From NCBI RefSeq assembly GCF_004348825.1, contig NZ_SMJU01000003.1:1-64000 (forward strand): a stretch of DNA of 64,000 nt, read 5' to 3'. Both the position numbers and the translations under genes were made by a program. Positions 8,517 to 19,000 of the stretch are shown piece after piece (positions within the stretch are counted from its first letter, which is position 1; each line of letters opens with the position of its first letter). This DNA is from Arundinibacter roseus. Lineage in GTDB: Bacteria; Bacteroidota; Bacteroidia; Cytophagales; Spirosomataceae. A model generated the notes under the pieces. The model did no database searches. It was given only the letters and a program-made list of their open reading frames with translations, and was not told where the DNA came from.

Positions 8517-9887
8517 ATGATTTTGATAGTAGATGATGACCCGGCGATTCGAACTTCTATGTCGCTGCTGCTCAGGCAGGAAGGGTTTGCCGTGCAGGGG
8601 ACCTCTTCTCCGCAGGAAACGCTGAATTTTATTAGCCGTCAAACTCCCGAATTAATCATTCTGGATTTGAATTTTTCCATCGAAACCTCCGGAGCGGAGG
8701 GCCTGCAATTGCTGGCAGGAATAAAAGAGATACGTCCGCACGTTCCCGTGATCCTGATCACGGGATGGGGATCTATCGAGCTGGCTGTCAAGGGAATGAA
8801 GCTAGGAGCCAGGGATTTTATTACTAAACCCTGGCAAAATTCCTATGTCCTGCAGACAATTCGTACGTTATTGCATTTGGAAGAAACGCCTCGTCCTTCG
8901 TCAACCCGGCAGCAGTTGGATCAGCACTATGCCTTCGATTCGGTGGTTGGAAACGATGCTCAGCTTTTGGCACTGTTGGATACTGTGGGCCGCGTGGCAG
9001 CAACGGATGCGCCCGTGCTGATAACGGGAGAAAGCGGTACCGGGAAGGAATTGATCGCTGAGGCGATTCATCAAAACAGCAAACGCAAAGGCCGGCCCTT
9101 TATAAAAGTAAATTTGGGCGGAATTTCTTCAACTTTGTTTGAAAGTGAGCTTTTCGGACACGTTAGGGGAGCTTTTACCGATGCCCGTACCGACCGTGCC
9201 GGACGATTTGAAATGGCAGATCGGGGATCTATTTTTTTGGATGAAATCGGTGAGCTTGATTTGTCGAGTCAGGTTAAGCTTCTGCGGGTGTTGCAGGAGC
9301 GGACCTTTGAACCCTTGGGCAGTAGCAAAAGCCGCACAGTCGATGTGCGCGTGGTGTGCGCCACCAACCGAAATCTGGACGAAATGGTGCAGCAGGGTAC
9401 GTTTCGCGAAGATCTTTTTTACAGGATTAATTTGATTACAGTTAAACTACCGGCGCTGCGTGAGCGGGCCGGGGATATTCCTTTACTTGCAGAGTTTTTC
9501 ATCAATAATCTAAAAACGATCTATCAGCGTCCCAGCCTGCAACTTGCACCGTCGGCTGCGGCATGGCTCAAAACGCTACCTCTGCCCGGCAATATCCGGC
9601 AGTTAAAAAATATGGTGGAACGGACGGTTCTGCTGTCGCGCCACAATGTACTGGAAGTAGCGGATTTTCAGAAAAACATGCATCCCGAGAAACCTTCCTT
9701 TTCCCGTCAGACATTGCCCGAAGTGGGAAGTATAACCCTGGAAGAAATGGAGTATCAAATGATCCGTAGGGCTATGGAGTTTCATCAGAATAAAGTTACC
9801 AAAGTAGCTCGTTCTTTGGGCATCACCCGATTTGCGCTGTACCGGCGGCTCGAAAAATATGGTATCACCTATGAATCCGAAGACTAA
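8517..9887 (+). CDS. Sigma-54-dependent response regulator, NtrC family
   Basis: A 456-residue three-domain activator. The receiver domain (1-120) has acidic residues D6-D8, phospho-acceptor Asp50 and Lys104. The AAA+ domain (about 140-375) has Walker A GESGTGKE (171-178) and Walker B SIFLDEIGE. A Fis-type helix-turn-helix follows (about 410-452, KVARSLGITRFALYRR). The loop that contacts sigma-54 reads GAFTDA (218-223) rather than the textbook GAFTGA. The stop codon overlaps the kinase start by one base (TAATG), so the two are translationally coupled. It most likely controls the adjacent exporter operon; no convincing -24/-12 promoter was found there. Confidence 0.93.
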   Translation: MILIVDDDPAIRTSMSLLLRQEGFAVQGTSSPQETLNFISRQTPELIILDLNFSIETSGAEGLQLLAGIKEIRPHVPVILITGWGSIELAVKGMKLGARDFITKPWQNSYVLQTIRTLLHLEETPRPSSTRQQLDQHYAFDSVVGNDAQLLALLDTVGRVAATDAPVLITGESGTGKELIAEAIHQNSKRKGRPFIKVNLGGISSTLFESELFGHVRGAFTDARTDRAGRFEMADRGSIFLDEIGELDLSSQVKLLRVLQERTFEPLGSSKSRTVDVRVVCATNRNLDEMVQQGTFREDLFYRINLITVKLPALRERAGDIPLLAEFFINNLKTIYQRPSLQLAPSAAAWLKTLPLPGNIRQLKNMVERTVLLSRHNVLEVADFQKNMHPEKPSFSRQTLPEVGSITLEEMEYQMIRRAMEFHQNKVTKVARSLGITRFALYRRLEKYGITYESED

Positions 9888-11173
9888 TGAAATGGACTGT
9901 TCGTCGGCAATATATCCTCTACATAGTGGTTTTACACGCCGTTTTGCTGTTTTTAATGTACCGTTTGCTGGCGGCGGATAAAGTATATTTCATTGCCTCA
10001 GAGGTATTTCTGCTGATTTCGGTAATCGTTTCCATTATCCTGTTCCGAAGCTTTATGCAGCCCAATGCCTTTGTGCGCTCGGGAATCGAAGCCATTAAAG
10101 ATAAGGACTTTACCGTTAAATTTGTACCCACCGGAAAAGGTGAAGTTGATGCGCTAATTGAGGTATATAATCTAATGATTGACCAGCTTCGGCAGGAACG
10201 AACCCGGTTGTTTGAGCAGCATTTCTTTCTCGAAAAGCTCATTGCTGCATCTCCCATTTCGATCATTATTCTGGACTTTGACAATCGGGTAGAGCAGCTA
10301 AATCATAAGGCTCAGCAGCAGTTTGGAGCGGAAGCTGGAATGCTTGTTGGTAAATTTCTTTCAGAAAGTAACGTGCCGTTGTTGCAGCAACTCGACCAAA
10401 TCCCCAACGGCGAATCACGGATCATTCGCCAGAATGGAATGGAAACGTTTAAGGCTCAGCGCTCAAATTTTATAGATCAGGGGTTCAGCAGGTCTTTCTT
10501 GATGATTGAAGAACTGACCACCGAACTGCTTGAATCTGAAAAGATTGCCTATGGAAAAGTGATTCGAATGATGGCGCACGAAGTCAACAATACGCTGGGT
10601 GCTACGGATTCTATTCTTCAATCGGCCATTGAGTTTTTTCCAGACCATGATCCATTTGATATAAAGGACGCGTTACGGGTTGCCAGCGAACGTAACCGAA
10701 GATTGGGACGATTCATGCGAAATTTTGCTGATGTGGTGCGGCTGCCTAATCCTCAATTAAAAGAAGTTGATCTCACAACATTGATACGCGATATTGTCCA
10801 CTTTATGCAACCTTTGGCCGAAGCCAGGAAAATTCATATTGAAATTGAAAAGCAAGTACCACTACGAAGAATGGCCGATGCCGCACAATTAGAGCAGGTG
10901 CTGGTAAACATACTCAAAAATGCGCTGGAAAGCTGTCAGCCCGAACAGCAGGTCCTGATTGAACTGAATGCAAAGCAAATTTGCATTCGTAATAACGGCA
11001 AACCCATTTTACCCGACGAAGCTGCGCATCTTTTTCAGCCGTTTTACAGCACCAAACCGCACGGACAAGGAATTGGCCTGACTTTGAGCCGTGAAATTTT
11101 GCATAAACATGGCTTTACGTTTTTGCTCCAAACCGGTGCGGACGGCTGGACTCAATTCACTATTAATTTGTAA
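9887..11173 (+). CDS. Membrane sensor histidine kinase
   Basis: A 428-residue kinase. Two N-terminal membrane helices (about 9-28 and 35-55) enclose almost no periplasmic loop. A HAMP-like linker (about 60-105) and a PAS-like segment (about 110-210) precede the phospho-acceptor box MMAHEVNN near residue 228. The ATP-binding HATPase_c domain carries an N-box (NILKNALES) and a G-box (GQGIGLTLS). It overlaps the response-regulator stop by one base and is its evident partner. The short periplasmic loop suggests it senses a membrane or cytoplasmic signal (inference). Confidence 0.92.
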   Translation: MKWTVRRQYILYIVVLHAVLLFLMYRLLAADKVYFIASEVFLLISVIVSIILFRSFMQPNAFVRSGIEAIKDKDFTVKFVPTGKGEVDALIEVYNLMIDQLRQERTRLFEQHFFLEKLIAASPISIIILDFDNRVEQLNHKAQQQFGAEAGMLVGKFLSESNVPLLQQLDQIPNGESRIIRQNGMETFKAQRSNFIDQGFSRSFLMIEELTTELLESEKIAYGKVIRMMAHEVNNTLGATDSILQSAIEFFPDHDPFDIKDALRVASERNRRLGRFMRNFADVVRLPNPQLKEVDLTTLIRDIVHFMQPLAEARKIHIEIEKQVPLRRMADAAQLEQVLVNILKNALESCQPEQQVLIELNAKQICIRNNGKPILPDEAAHLFQPFYSTKPHGQGIGLTLSREILHKHGFTFLLQTGADGWTQFTINL

Positions 11174-11189
11174 AATTGATAACGAAAAC

Positions 11190-12194
11190 TCAGTAAAGAC
11201 TTTTCACTTCAATTGGTCGCTCCTGAGATTGATCATAGCGAATCAAATTTCGCAGCGGGCGACCCATCCCTTCCCAGCTAACAAGCATTTCGTCGCCATC
11301 GATCAGGGAGATATTTTCGCCAAAACTGAAGGCATCTGCTCCCAAAAAATGGATGTGCATATCCCAGGGTATGCGGTGATTTTCATACTTAAAATGGTGA
11401 TATTCAAGATTTTCCAGGCTGTGTGTCCGGTGGCTTTTCCCGGTATGAATGCTTTTCTCCCACCGAATTTCACCCGCCCGCAGTACGGCAACCCGGCCTG
11501 AAAATTGGGGCAAATCAGCCGTTAACACCAGCTCGGGTCCGAGTGAACAGGTTCTTATTTTGGAAGGTGCCAGGTATAAATAATTCATCTTTTCCATCAC
11601 ATGATCCGAAAATTCATTGGCCGTGGCGAAGCCAATACGGCAGGGAACTCCTTGATCATCATTGATATAGACTGCCGCAAGTTCAGGTTCTTCTCCACCA
11701 TCCATGCCGTAATTGGGCACAAGCAGTGTTTCGTTATGGGCTTTCAGAACCCGACCATTACCCTTATAGAACCATTCGGGTTGCACACCTACTTGTCCGG
11801 CAGCAGGCTGCCCGCCTTCTACACCCGACAAATACATTTTCATGCTGTCGGTTAGTTCTTTTTGAGAAGCAGTATCATGCATTTTCTGACGGTTTTCGGC
11901 ACTTGCCTTGTGGGTAAGTCCAGTTCCGGAAAGCATGCAAAACCGAGCATCCTGCGGATGATCCGCAGCCGGCAGCAACTGCCATTCCGATTGGCCTATA
12001 TACACCTGTTCATACCGGATCGTTTGGCTGGAAAGTGAATCACCAATGAGCTGAATGAGAGATTGCTGCTGTTGAATTGCCGATTTGGCCAATGAAAAAA
12101 TACTGTCAAACGTGAGAATGACCCGTAAATCGGGTTCCTCTACCACGGCTACCCGGCGGCCGTAATCGGGATGTGTAAGTTGAACCAGTCGCAT
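11190..12194 (-). CDS. AraD1/GguC-family sugar-acid dehydratase-like protein
   Basis: A 334-residue protein of the FAH-related GguC/AraD1 family. Characterised relatives act on L-2-keto-3-deoxyarabonate or similar keto-deoxy sugar acids. Seen here are the family-like SGVEGGQPAAGQVGVQPEWF segment, the metal-ligand region GGEEPELAAVY, and the C-terminal DMHIHFLGADAFSF and GDEMLVSWEGMGRPL blocks. It is cytoplasmic (no signal peptide). It converges on the histidine kinase with only 16 bp between them and stands alone on its strand, so its pathway partners are not in the window. The substrate is assigned by family only. Confidence 0.75.
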   Translation of the reverse strand: MRLVQLTHPDYGRRVAVVEEPDLRVILTFDSIFSLAKSAIQQQQSLIQLIGDSLSSQTIRYEQVYIGQSEWQLLPAADHPQDARFCMLSGTGLTHKASAENRQKMHDTASQKELTDSMKMYLSGVEGGQPAAGQVGVQPEWFYKGNGRVLKAHNETLLVPNYGMDGGEEPELAAVYINDDQGVPCRIGFATANEFSDHVMEKMNYLYLAPSKIRTCSLGPELVLTADLPQFSGRVAVLRAGEIRWEKSIHTGKSHRTHSLENLEYHHFKYENHRIPWDMHIHFLGADAFSFGENISLIDGDEMLVSWEGMGRPLRNLIRYDQSQERPIEVKSLY

Positions 12195-13071
12195 TGTAAG
12201 GTTTATTATTTAAAGCAGATTTGGTATCAATCCTACGCTTGTACCGCACTAACAATGTTGTATTACAAACTTCTTCACCCTACCTATCCCCTCACGGCAT
12301 CCCCACTTCATCCATTTTCTGTATTCGTGTTACTGTATTTGGATTGCCTGGGAATGTATAAAAAGATGTAGTGTAGCTACATGTTACAGTAGCGATGTAT
12401 TTTTGGGTTGAGTGATAGGTTGCAAAAAGCGACTGCGTTGAGAGTTTCTGACGTATAGAAATTTAAAATGGTATCATTTTTGTAAACCAAAATCTCCTGA
12501 AAATGTAGCAAAATTCTAAGAAAAACCTCTATTGGCGTCCTGAATCTTTTAAGAAGAAAGCATGAAAATGTTGTATATTTTAAATTTAATAGGGTTGATG
12601 TAGTACTGTTGATAGTTCTGGTTTGTTTAAAAAATGAATTAAAAATGTAACTAAAAAATAGAATTGTTAATTTGCCAAAACTTCTATTTAGGTCTTTACA
12701 TTCTGAAATATTTACTATTTAACTAATTGATAAAAAAACAGATGTGACATAGAGAACTTATTTGAAGTTCTTTCGTGTGTGAAAAAAGTGCTGTGAATAA
12801 TACTTCTCGGTTTAATATTTATTCTAATTGACAATAAAAAAATATAACTAAAAAGTTAGTATAAGACACCTTGGTTGTAAGTCAAAAAATACATAAAATG
12901 GCACTTTAATTGCTTAAAGATGTAGTATTGTTGCGATGGATTTAAGCTTAGCCAGGTCTATCAGTTTTTTAATCACACTAATAAAACTCTTTGTATGCAC
13001 TTCCCTTTTTCCTGTCTCGTGGTCAATCCACGGTGCCTTTCCATACACTCTTTCCTAATTTACAACTAAGT
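12195..13071. other. Long AT-rich non-coding stretch before the giant surface protein
   Basis: About 880 bases without a convincing gene. It contains a short palindrome (TGTAGCTACA at 12372-12381) and a small hairpin around 12845-12858, but no recognisable tRNA, sigma-54 promoter or insertion sequence. The regulatory region of both flanking genes must lie here. An open frame from TTG 12991 runs into the surface-protein gene, but its first 27 codons do not look like protein leader. Confidence 0.5.
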
Positions 13072-16000
13072 ATGATGAAACATCTACGTCCATTTCCGGG
13101 CAATTCCGGAAAGCAGACTCGCTATGGAATTAATCCGCAGGCGTTGTATTTGCTGTGTCTTACGATTTTATTTCTGGCAGGTTTTTCTCCGAAAGCTCAG
13201 GCACAATGTTCACTTCTAATTCAAAAAGTGGATGTTTCGGGCTGTTACCTCGTGGGCGGTCAAAGTAAAGCAACCGTTAGCGTAGAAATTGGCTGGACCA
13301 ACGCACCTTCGGGTGAAAGTATTGAAGTAACACTTGACGGGCAGGTCAGGACCATTAAACCGGGCTTGATTACTGTCGTTTATCCACAAGTACCCGGGAA
13401 CCCGGACCGTATCGGAACTACGACAATTGTGACACCACAAGTAGTCGCATTTGAGGTTGATGCGGATGGAAGTTCTAACAACCTCGTGGAAGTTTCCTTT
13501 GAAAATACTACATCATGCAGTGTTACGGCTACCTATAATGTGCCTTCCGCATGCACTGTTCAGCTCTGCGATGGTACACATTTGGGTGGGATTGTGTATA
13601 AGGACTTCAATGATGATGGTATTCGTGCTCCGGGTGAAACTGCCGGAGTAGGCGATGTATTGGTTACGGCAACGGCTTGTGACGGAACGGTGTTTACCGC
13701 AACTACGGACGGATTCGGGAATTATTTAATGCCTATTCCGACGGATAAGTATCCCGTGCGGGTAGAGTTTTCCAACATTCCCTCTGTCTATAATTTAGGT
13801 GTAAGCGGGACGGATTCCCGGACATCGGTTCAGTTTGTCAATGCTCCGGACTGCGGGGTTGATTTGGGTATCATCAATCCGATTGATTTTTGTTCGGATC
13901 AAAATCTGAATGTGTTCGTTCCCTGCTTTACTTATGGTGATCCACTGGTTGTGGGAAGTAGTTCCTACGATTCGGATGCACTCGTGACAATCCCCTATGG
14001 CGTTTCGTCTCTTACATTTGAAGGAGAGGCGCCCATTGCCAAAGCAAGTGAAGTGGGAACGATATGGGGATTGGCCTACAATAAATATACACGTAAACTT
14101 TTTCAAAGTGCTACTTTGAAACGGCATGCCGGACTTGGTCCACTGGGTTTGGGTGGATTATACGTAACAGATTATTCCATCCCCGCAGCGCCAACTACGA
14201 GTCCTTTCCTGAATGTGAAAGATGACCTCGGTATTGAAATCGGCTCAATTGATAGCAATTCTGATCGGGGTTTGGTGGGTGACCGAACCCAGCCTAGCCG
14301 GGACTCTCAATCTTTTGCAGAAATTGGAAAAATTGGCATCGGAGATTTGGATATTTCTGATGATGGAAATAAGCTGTGGTTTGTCAATATGAACAATAAA
14401 AAATTGTATTCTATTGACATTTCCCAGTACAATACAGACGGGATTACCAAACCTACACTCACAAATGTTGACTCAATGGCCATACCAGCAACCTGCGTCG
14501 GGGGGGAGTATCGCCCGTGGGCATTGAAGGTTTATAATGGCAAAGTATACGTGGGAGGTGTATGTGATGCTCAGACTTCCGGCAACAAATCAGATTTGCG
14601 GGCAACAGTTTATGAATTGGATGGAAATTCATTTACCCAAATTTTCGATTTCCCGTTAACGTACCCAAAAGGATACCCCGCCGCCGGGAGTATCAACATA
14701 ACCGGGTGGTATCCATGGACGGACGTTTTTGCAGATTTGCTGGATGGCAGTAGAACCCTTCGACACCCGGTGCCGATGTTTACGGATATAGAGTTTGATA
14801 TTGATGGGTCGATGGTTCTGGGTTTTGGCGACCGGACTGGATGGCAGGGAGGCGATCAAAACTACCGCCCCTACGTGACCACTACAACTTTGTATGAGAC
14901 AAATTCACAGGCAGGGGATGTGCTCAGGGCATACAATTCCAACGGTACATTTGTGTTGGAAAACAATGCAAAGGCAGGTCCGAATACAGGTTACGGCGTG
15001 AATAATTCGCAGGGACCAGGCTTTGGCGAGTTTTATAACGACGACTGGATTCAGGAAAATGGTACGGTAGTCTATCACGCCGAAGAAGTGATGGGCGGAC
15101 TGGCTCTAAAACCCGGCTCGGGAAGCGTTGTTGTAACGACAATTGACCCTGTCGACAGGCATCCTTTTGCGGGTGGTGTACGGTACATGGACAACACGAC
15201 CGGCCTGGTAACAGGTGCGTATGCGGTATACATTACTCGTGGTCCGGATGGAAATCAAAACCCCGGTACTTTTGCCAAAGCAACCGGCTTAGGTGATATT
15301 GAGCTGAGTTGTTCGACAATTGAACTTATTGAAATCGGTAACCGGGTTTGGGTAGATACGGATAAAAACGGGGTGCAGGATGCCTGCGAAAAAGCGCTGA
15401 AAGATGTATCTGTGGCTCTTTACAAGAACAATTCGCTGATCGCAACCACCAAAACAAATGCAGACGGAGAGTATTTATTCCGTAGTCAGGCCTCATTAAT
15501 TGGAGGGACATGGGTTGGAACTGACGCAGATTCGGTCCTGCTTCCAAATACGAAATATACCGTCGTTTATGGGGTAAACGGACAGTTTGCCGATGATACT
15601 TTGCGGGTTGATGGGGTTGGTAAATTCATCCTGACCGTTCAAAATAGTACTGACGACGGGGGGAATGACAGAATTGATTCAGATGCATTCATGTTTTCTA
15701 TTGCGGGTGGCATGTACCCGGTAGATACCGTGACAACCGGTGTTTTTGGTACGGTCAATCATACACTTGACGCTGGGTTTTACTGCGTTTTCCCGTCCGC
15801 TGAAACTGTTGTAGCTACTCCTGCCACCTGTGATTTAAATACCTCTAATGATGATGGAAAAATTAAAATAACTTCGATTGTTTGTGCAGATAAATTCGCA
15901 TTCTCCAAGGGGGCTACCTTTACAGGTCCTTCGTACGCAGCTGCAACTGTCCTTGATGGGGATAGCCTTCTAATTTCGGATTTGGCAAATCCCGAAGCTG

Positions 16001-19000
16001 CTCAGGATACATTTATGGTTCGTTTATACAATGGGGAATGCTGCTATAAAGATGTGCTGGTGATTTTGCCCAGGAAAGAATGTGTCACAGGCAGCCTGGG
16101 CGACTTGGTCTGGAAAGACCTGAACGACAACGGTCAGCAGGACGACGGCGAGCCGGGTGTGAATGGTGTGAAGGTGATTCTATGGTCAGCTGTTGGCGGT
16201 GCGCCGGGTGCAAAACTCGATTCCACCACCACCGCCGGAAATGGCGCGTACAGCTTTACGAATCTTTTGGCTGGTGATTATATTGTACAAATCGACGTTA
16301 CGACGCTTCCCGATTCCTGCCTTATTTCTTCGAAGAAAAATGAAGGTGGCGACGATGAAAAAGACAACGATTTCACAACCGAAGGTTTGAGCGAAGTTGT
16401 AACGCTTGATCCAACATTGACTGGACTTAACAAAGACAACCCAACAATCGACGCGGGTTTAATTTCACCCAAAGGCAGCCTGGGCGACTTCGTTTGGAAA
16501 GACCTGAACGACAACGGGCAGCAGGACGACGGCGAGCCGGGTGTGAATGGTGTGAAGGTTATTCTATGGTCAGCTGTTGGCGGTGCGCCGGATGCGAAAC
16601 TCGACTCAACAACTACCGACGGAAGCGGAGCGTATAGCTTTACGAATCTTCTGGCGGGCGACTACATCGTACAATTAGACGTAACTACGCTGCCTGACTC
16701 GTGCCTGATTTCTTCGAAGCAAAATGAAGGTGGTGATGACGAAAAAGATAACGACTTCTCAACCGAAGGTTTGAGCGACGTTGTTACGCTTGATCCAACA
16801 TTGACTGGACTTAACAAAGACAACCCAACAATCGACGCGGGTTTAATTTCACCCAAAGGCAGCCTGGGCGACTTCGTCTGGAAAGACCTGAACGACAACG
16901 GGCAGCAGGACGACGGCGAGCCGGGTGTCAACGGTGTGAAGGTGATTCTATGGTCAGCTGTTGGCGGTGCGCCGGGTGCAAAACTCGACTCCACCACCAC
17001 CGCTGGAAACGGAGCGTATAGCTTTACGAATCTGTTGGCGGGCGACTACATTGTTCAGATCGACGTAACCACACTTCCCGATTCATGCCTGATTTCACCG
17101 AAGCAAAATGTCGGTGATGACGCAAGCGACAACGACTTTACCACCGCTGGACTTTCGCCGGTTGTAAGTCTTGACCCAACGCTGACGGGCTTGAATAAAG
17201 ACAACCCAACAATCGACGCTGGTCTGATTTCTCCCAAAGGTTCATTAGGCGACTTCGTTTGGAAGGACCTGAACGACAACGGACAACAGGACGCAGGCGA
17301 GCCGGGTGTGAATGGTGTTAAAATCATTCTGTGGTCAGCTATTGGCGGTGCGCCAAATTCGAAACTCGATTCCACCACCACCGCCGGAAATGGCGCGTAC
17401 AGCTTTACGAATCTTTTGGCTGGTGATTATATTGTACAAATCGACGTAACGACGCTTCCCGATTCATGCCTGATTTCATCGAAGCAAAACGAAGGCGGTG
17501 ATGAAACGAAAGACAACGATTTCACTACCGAAGGTTTGAGTGAAGTGGTAAGTCTTGATCCAACGCTGACAGGTTTAGATAAGGATAATCCAACAATCGA
17601 TGCGGGTTTATATTCGCCTTGTGTACAGCCGGTCGTTGCTTCTATCGATCCGGTGGCGGCAAGTTGTGATGGCAAAACGGCTAATACCGATGCTTCTTTC
17701 AGTGTAAGTGGAATTGTTGGCGGTAACCGCTATACCTACGCTACCTCATTGGCCGGATTGTCAACTTATGCAGCGGCTACTTCATTAAATGGCGCATCCT
17801 TTACCATCAATGGCCTACCCAATCCTGGTTCAGCGAGCGGTCAGGAGTACATTGTGCGGATTTTTAATGGAAAAGATGATTGTTTCACCGACATCACGTT
17901 GACGATTCCTTTCCGGGATTGCAGCGAGGTGTGCGTCAAGCCTGCGGCGGGTGCCGATGTGTTCGTTTGCAAGCCCGAAACCACTACCGATCTTCCCGAC
18001 GCTGCCGCCGGTGAAGAATGGATCAGTACAGCACTTAACCCGGTAGGTGTGAGTATAGATGCTCAAACCGGAATTGTTAGCGGTCTGAACGAAAGCGGTG
18101 TGTACATGTTCATACTGCGTGATGCTGCATTGGGTAGTACATGTTCAGATACCGTTTTCGTTTTCCGGGGTGTACTCGAACTACCCAACCAAACGACCTG
18201 TTTTGATACGCTTACGCTGCCATCCGTAGCGGGTGCTACCTGGACGGTAGCGGCTGGAAACCTGGCGACGATCACGGCGGATGGTAAAATCACTGGCATG
18301 GCTGTAGAAGACATGAGCTACGCTTTCATTGTTAGCAATGGACAATGCAGCGATACGATACTTGTTCAGCGATTGAATTGCGACAAGATTTACGATTTGG
18401 CATTGGACAAAGCAATCGATAAAAAACTGGCGATGCTGGGGGATACTGTTACCTACACAATCCGGGTTTGGAACGAAGGAGAGGGGACTGTTCACGGCAT
18501 AGAAGTAACTGACAGTCTCAGTGCCGGAGTTCAGTACCTGAGCAGTATGGCTGACATCGGAACCTACTCGCAGCTGACCAAAAAATGGAGTTTCGACAGC
18601 CTCGCAGTTGGCGATACGGCAAGTTTGCAAATCAGCGTGAAAATCATAGCCGCAGGCGTATGGTTCAACACAGCCGAGATCACGGACATGACCGAAGAAG
18701 ACGTAGACAGCACACCCGGCAACGGCGACGAAACGGAAGACGACATAGATCGTGAGTGCTTTACGGTACCAATACTACTGTGCCGCGGTCAGGGAAGTGC
18801 TTTGGTTCTAAACGTTCCACAGGAGTATTCCGGTGTGGTTTGGTTCCGACAAGAGCAGGGAGGACAACCCGTGCAAGTGGCAATTGGCAATTCCTACACG
18901 GCAAGCGAAACCGAACTGGGAAGCTACGAGTACACCTTCACATCTACGTCGGGAACGTGCCCGGCGGAAGGTTGCTGTCCGGTGGTAGTGGTGGTAGAAG

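Noticed and set aside
12171-12371. 66-codon frame at the start of the AraD1-like gene
   Set aside because: It overlaps the start of the opposite-strand gene and reads as low-quality sequence.
12991-13071. TTG start of the giant surface protein
   Set aside because: The ATG pair at 13072 leads directly into a normal signal peptide, while the extra 27 codons do not.
16090-17619. CRISPR or other non-coding repeat array
   Set aside because: Units are 381-384 bp, in frame and encode a protein domain.
16278-17675. Series of similar minus-strand open frames of 78-112 codons
   Set aside because: They are mirror frames of the four SdrD-B repeats on the plus strand and recur only because the repeats do.
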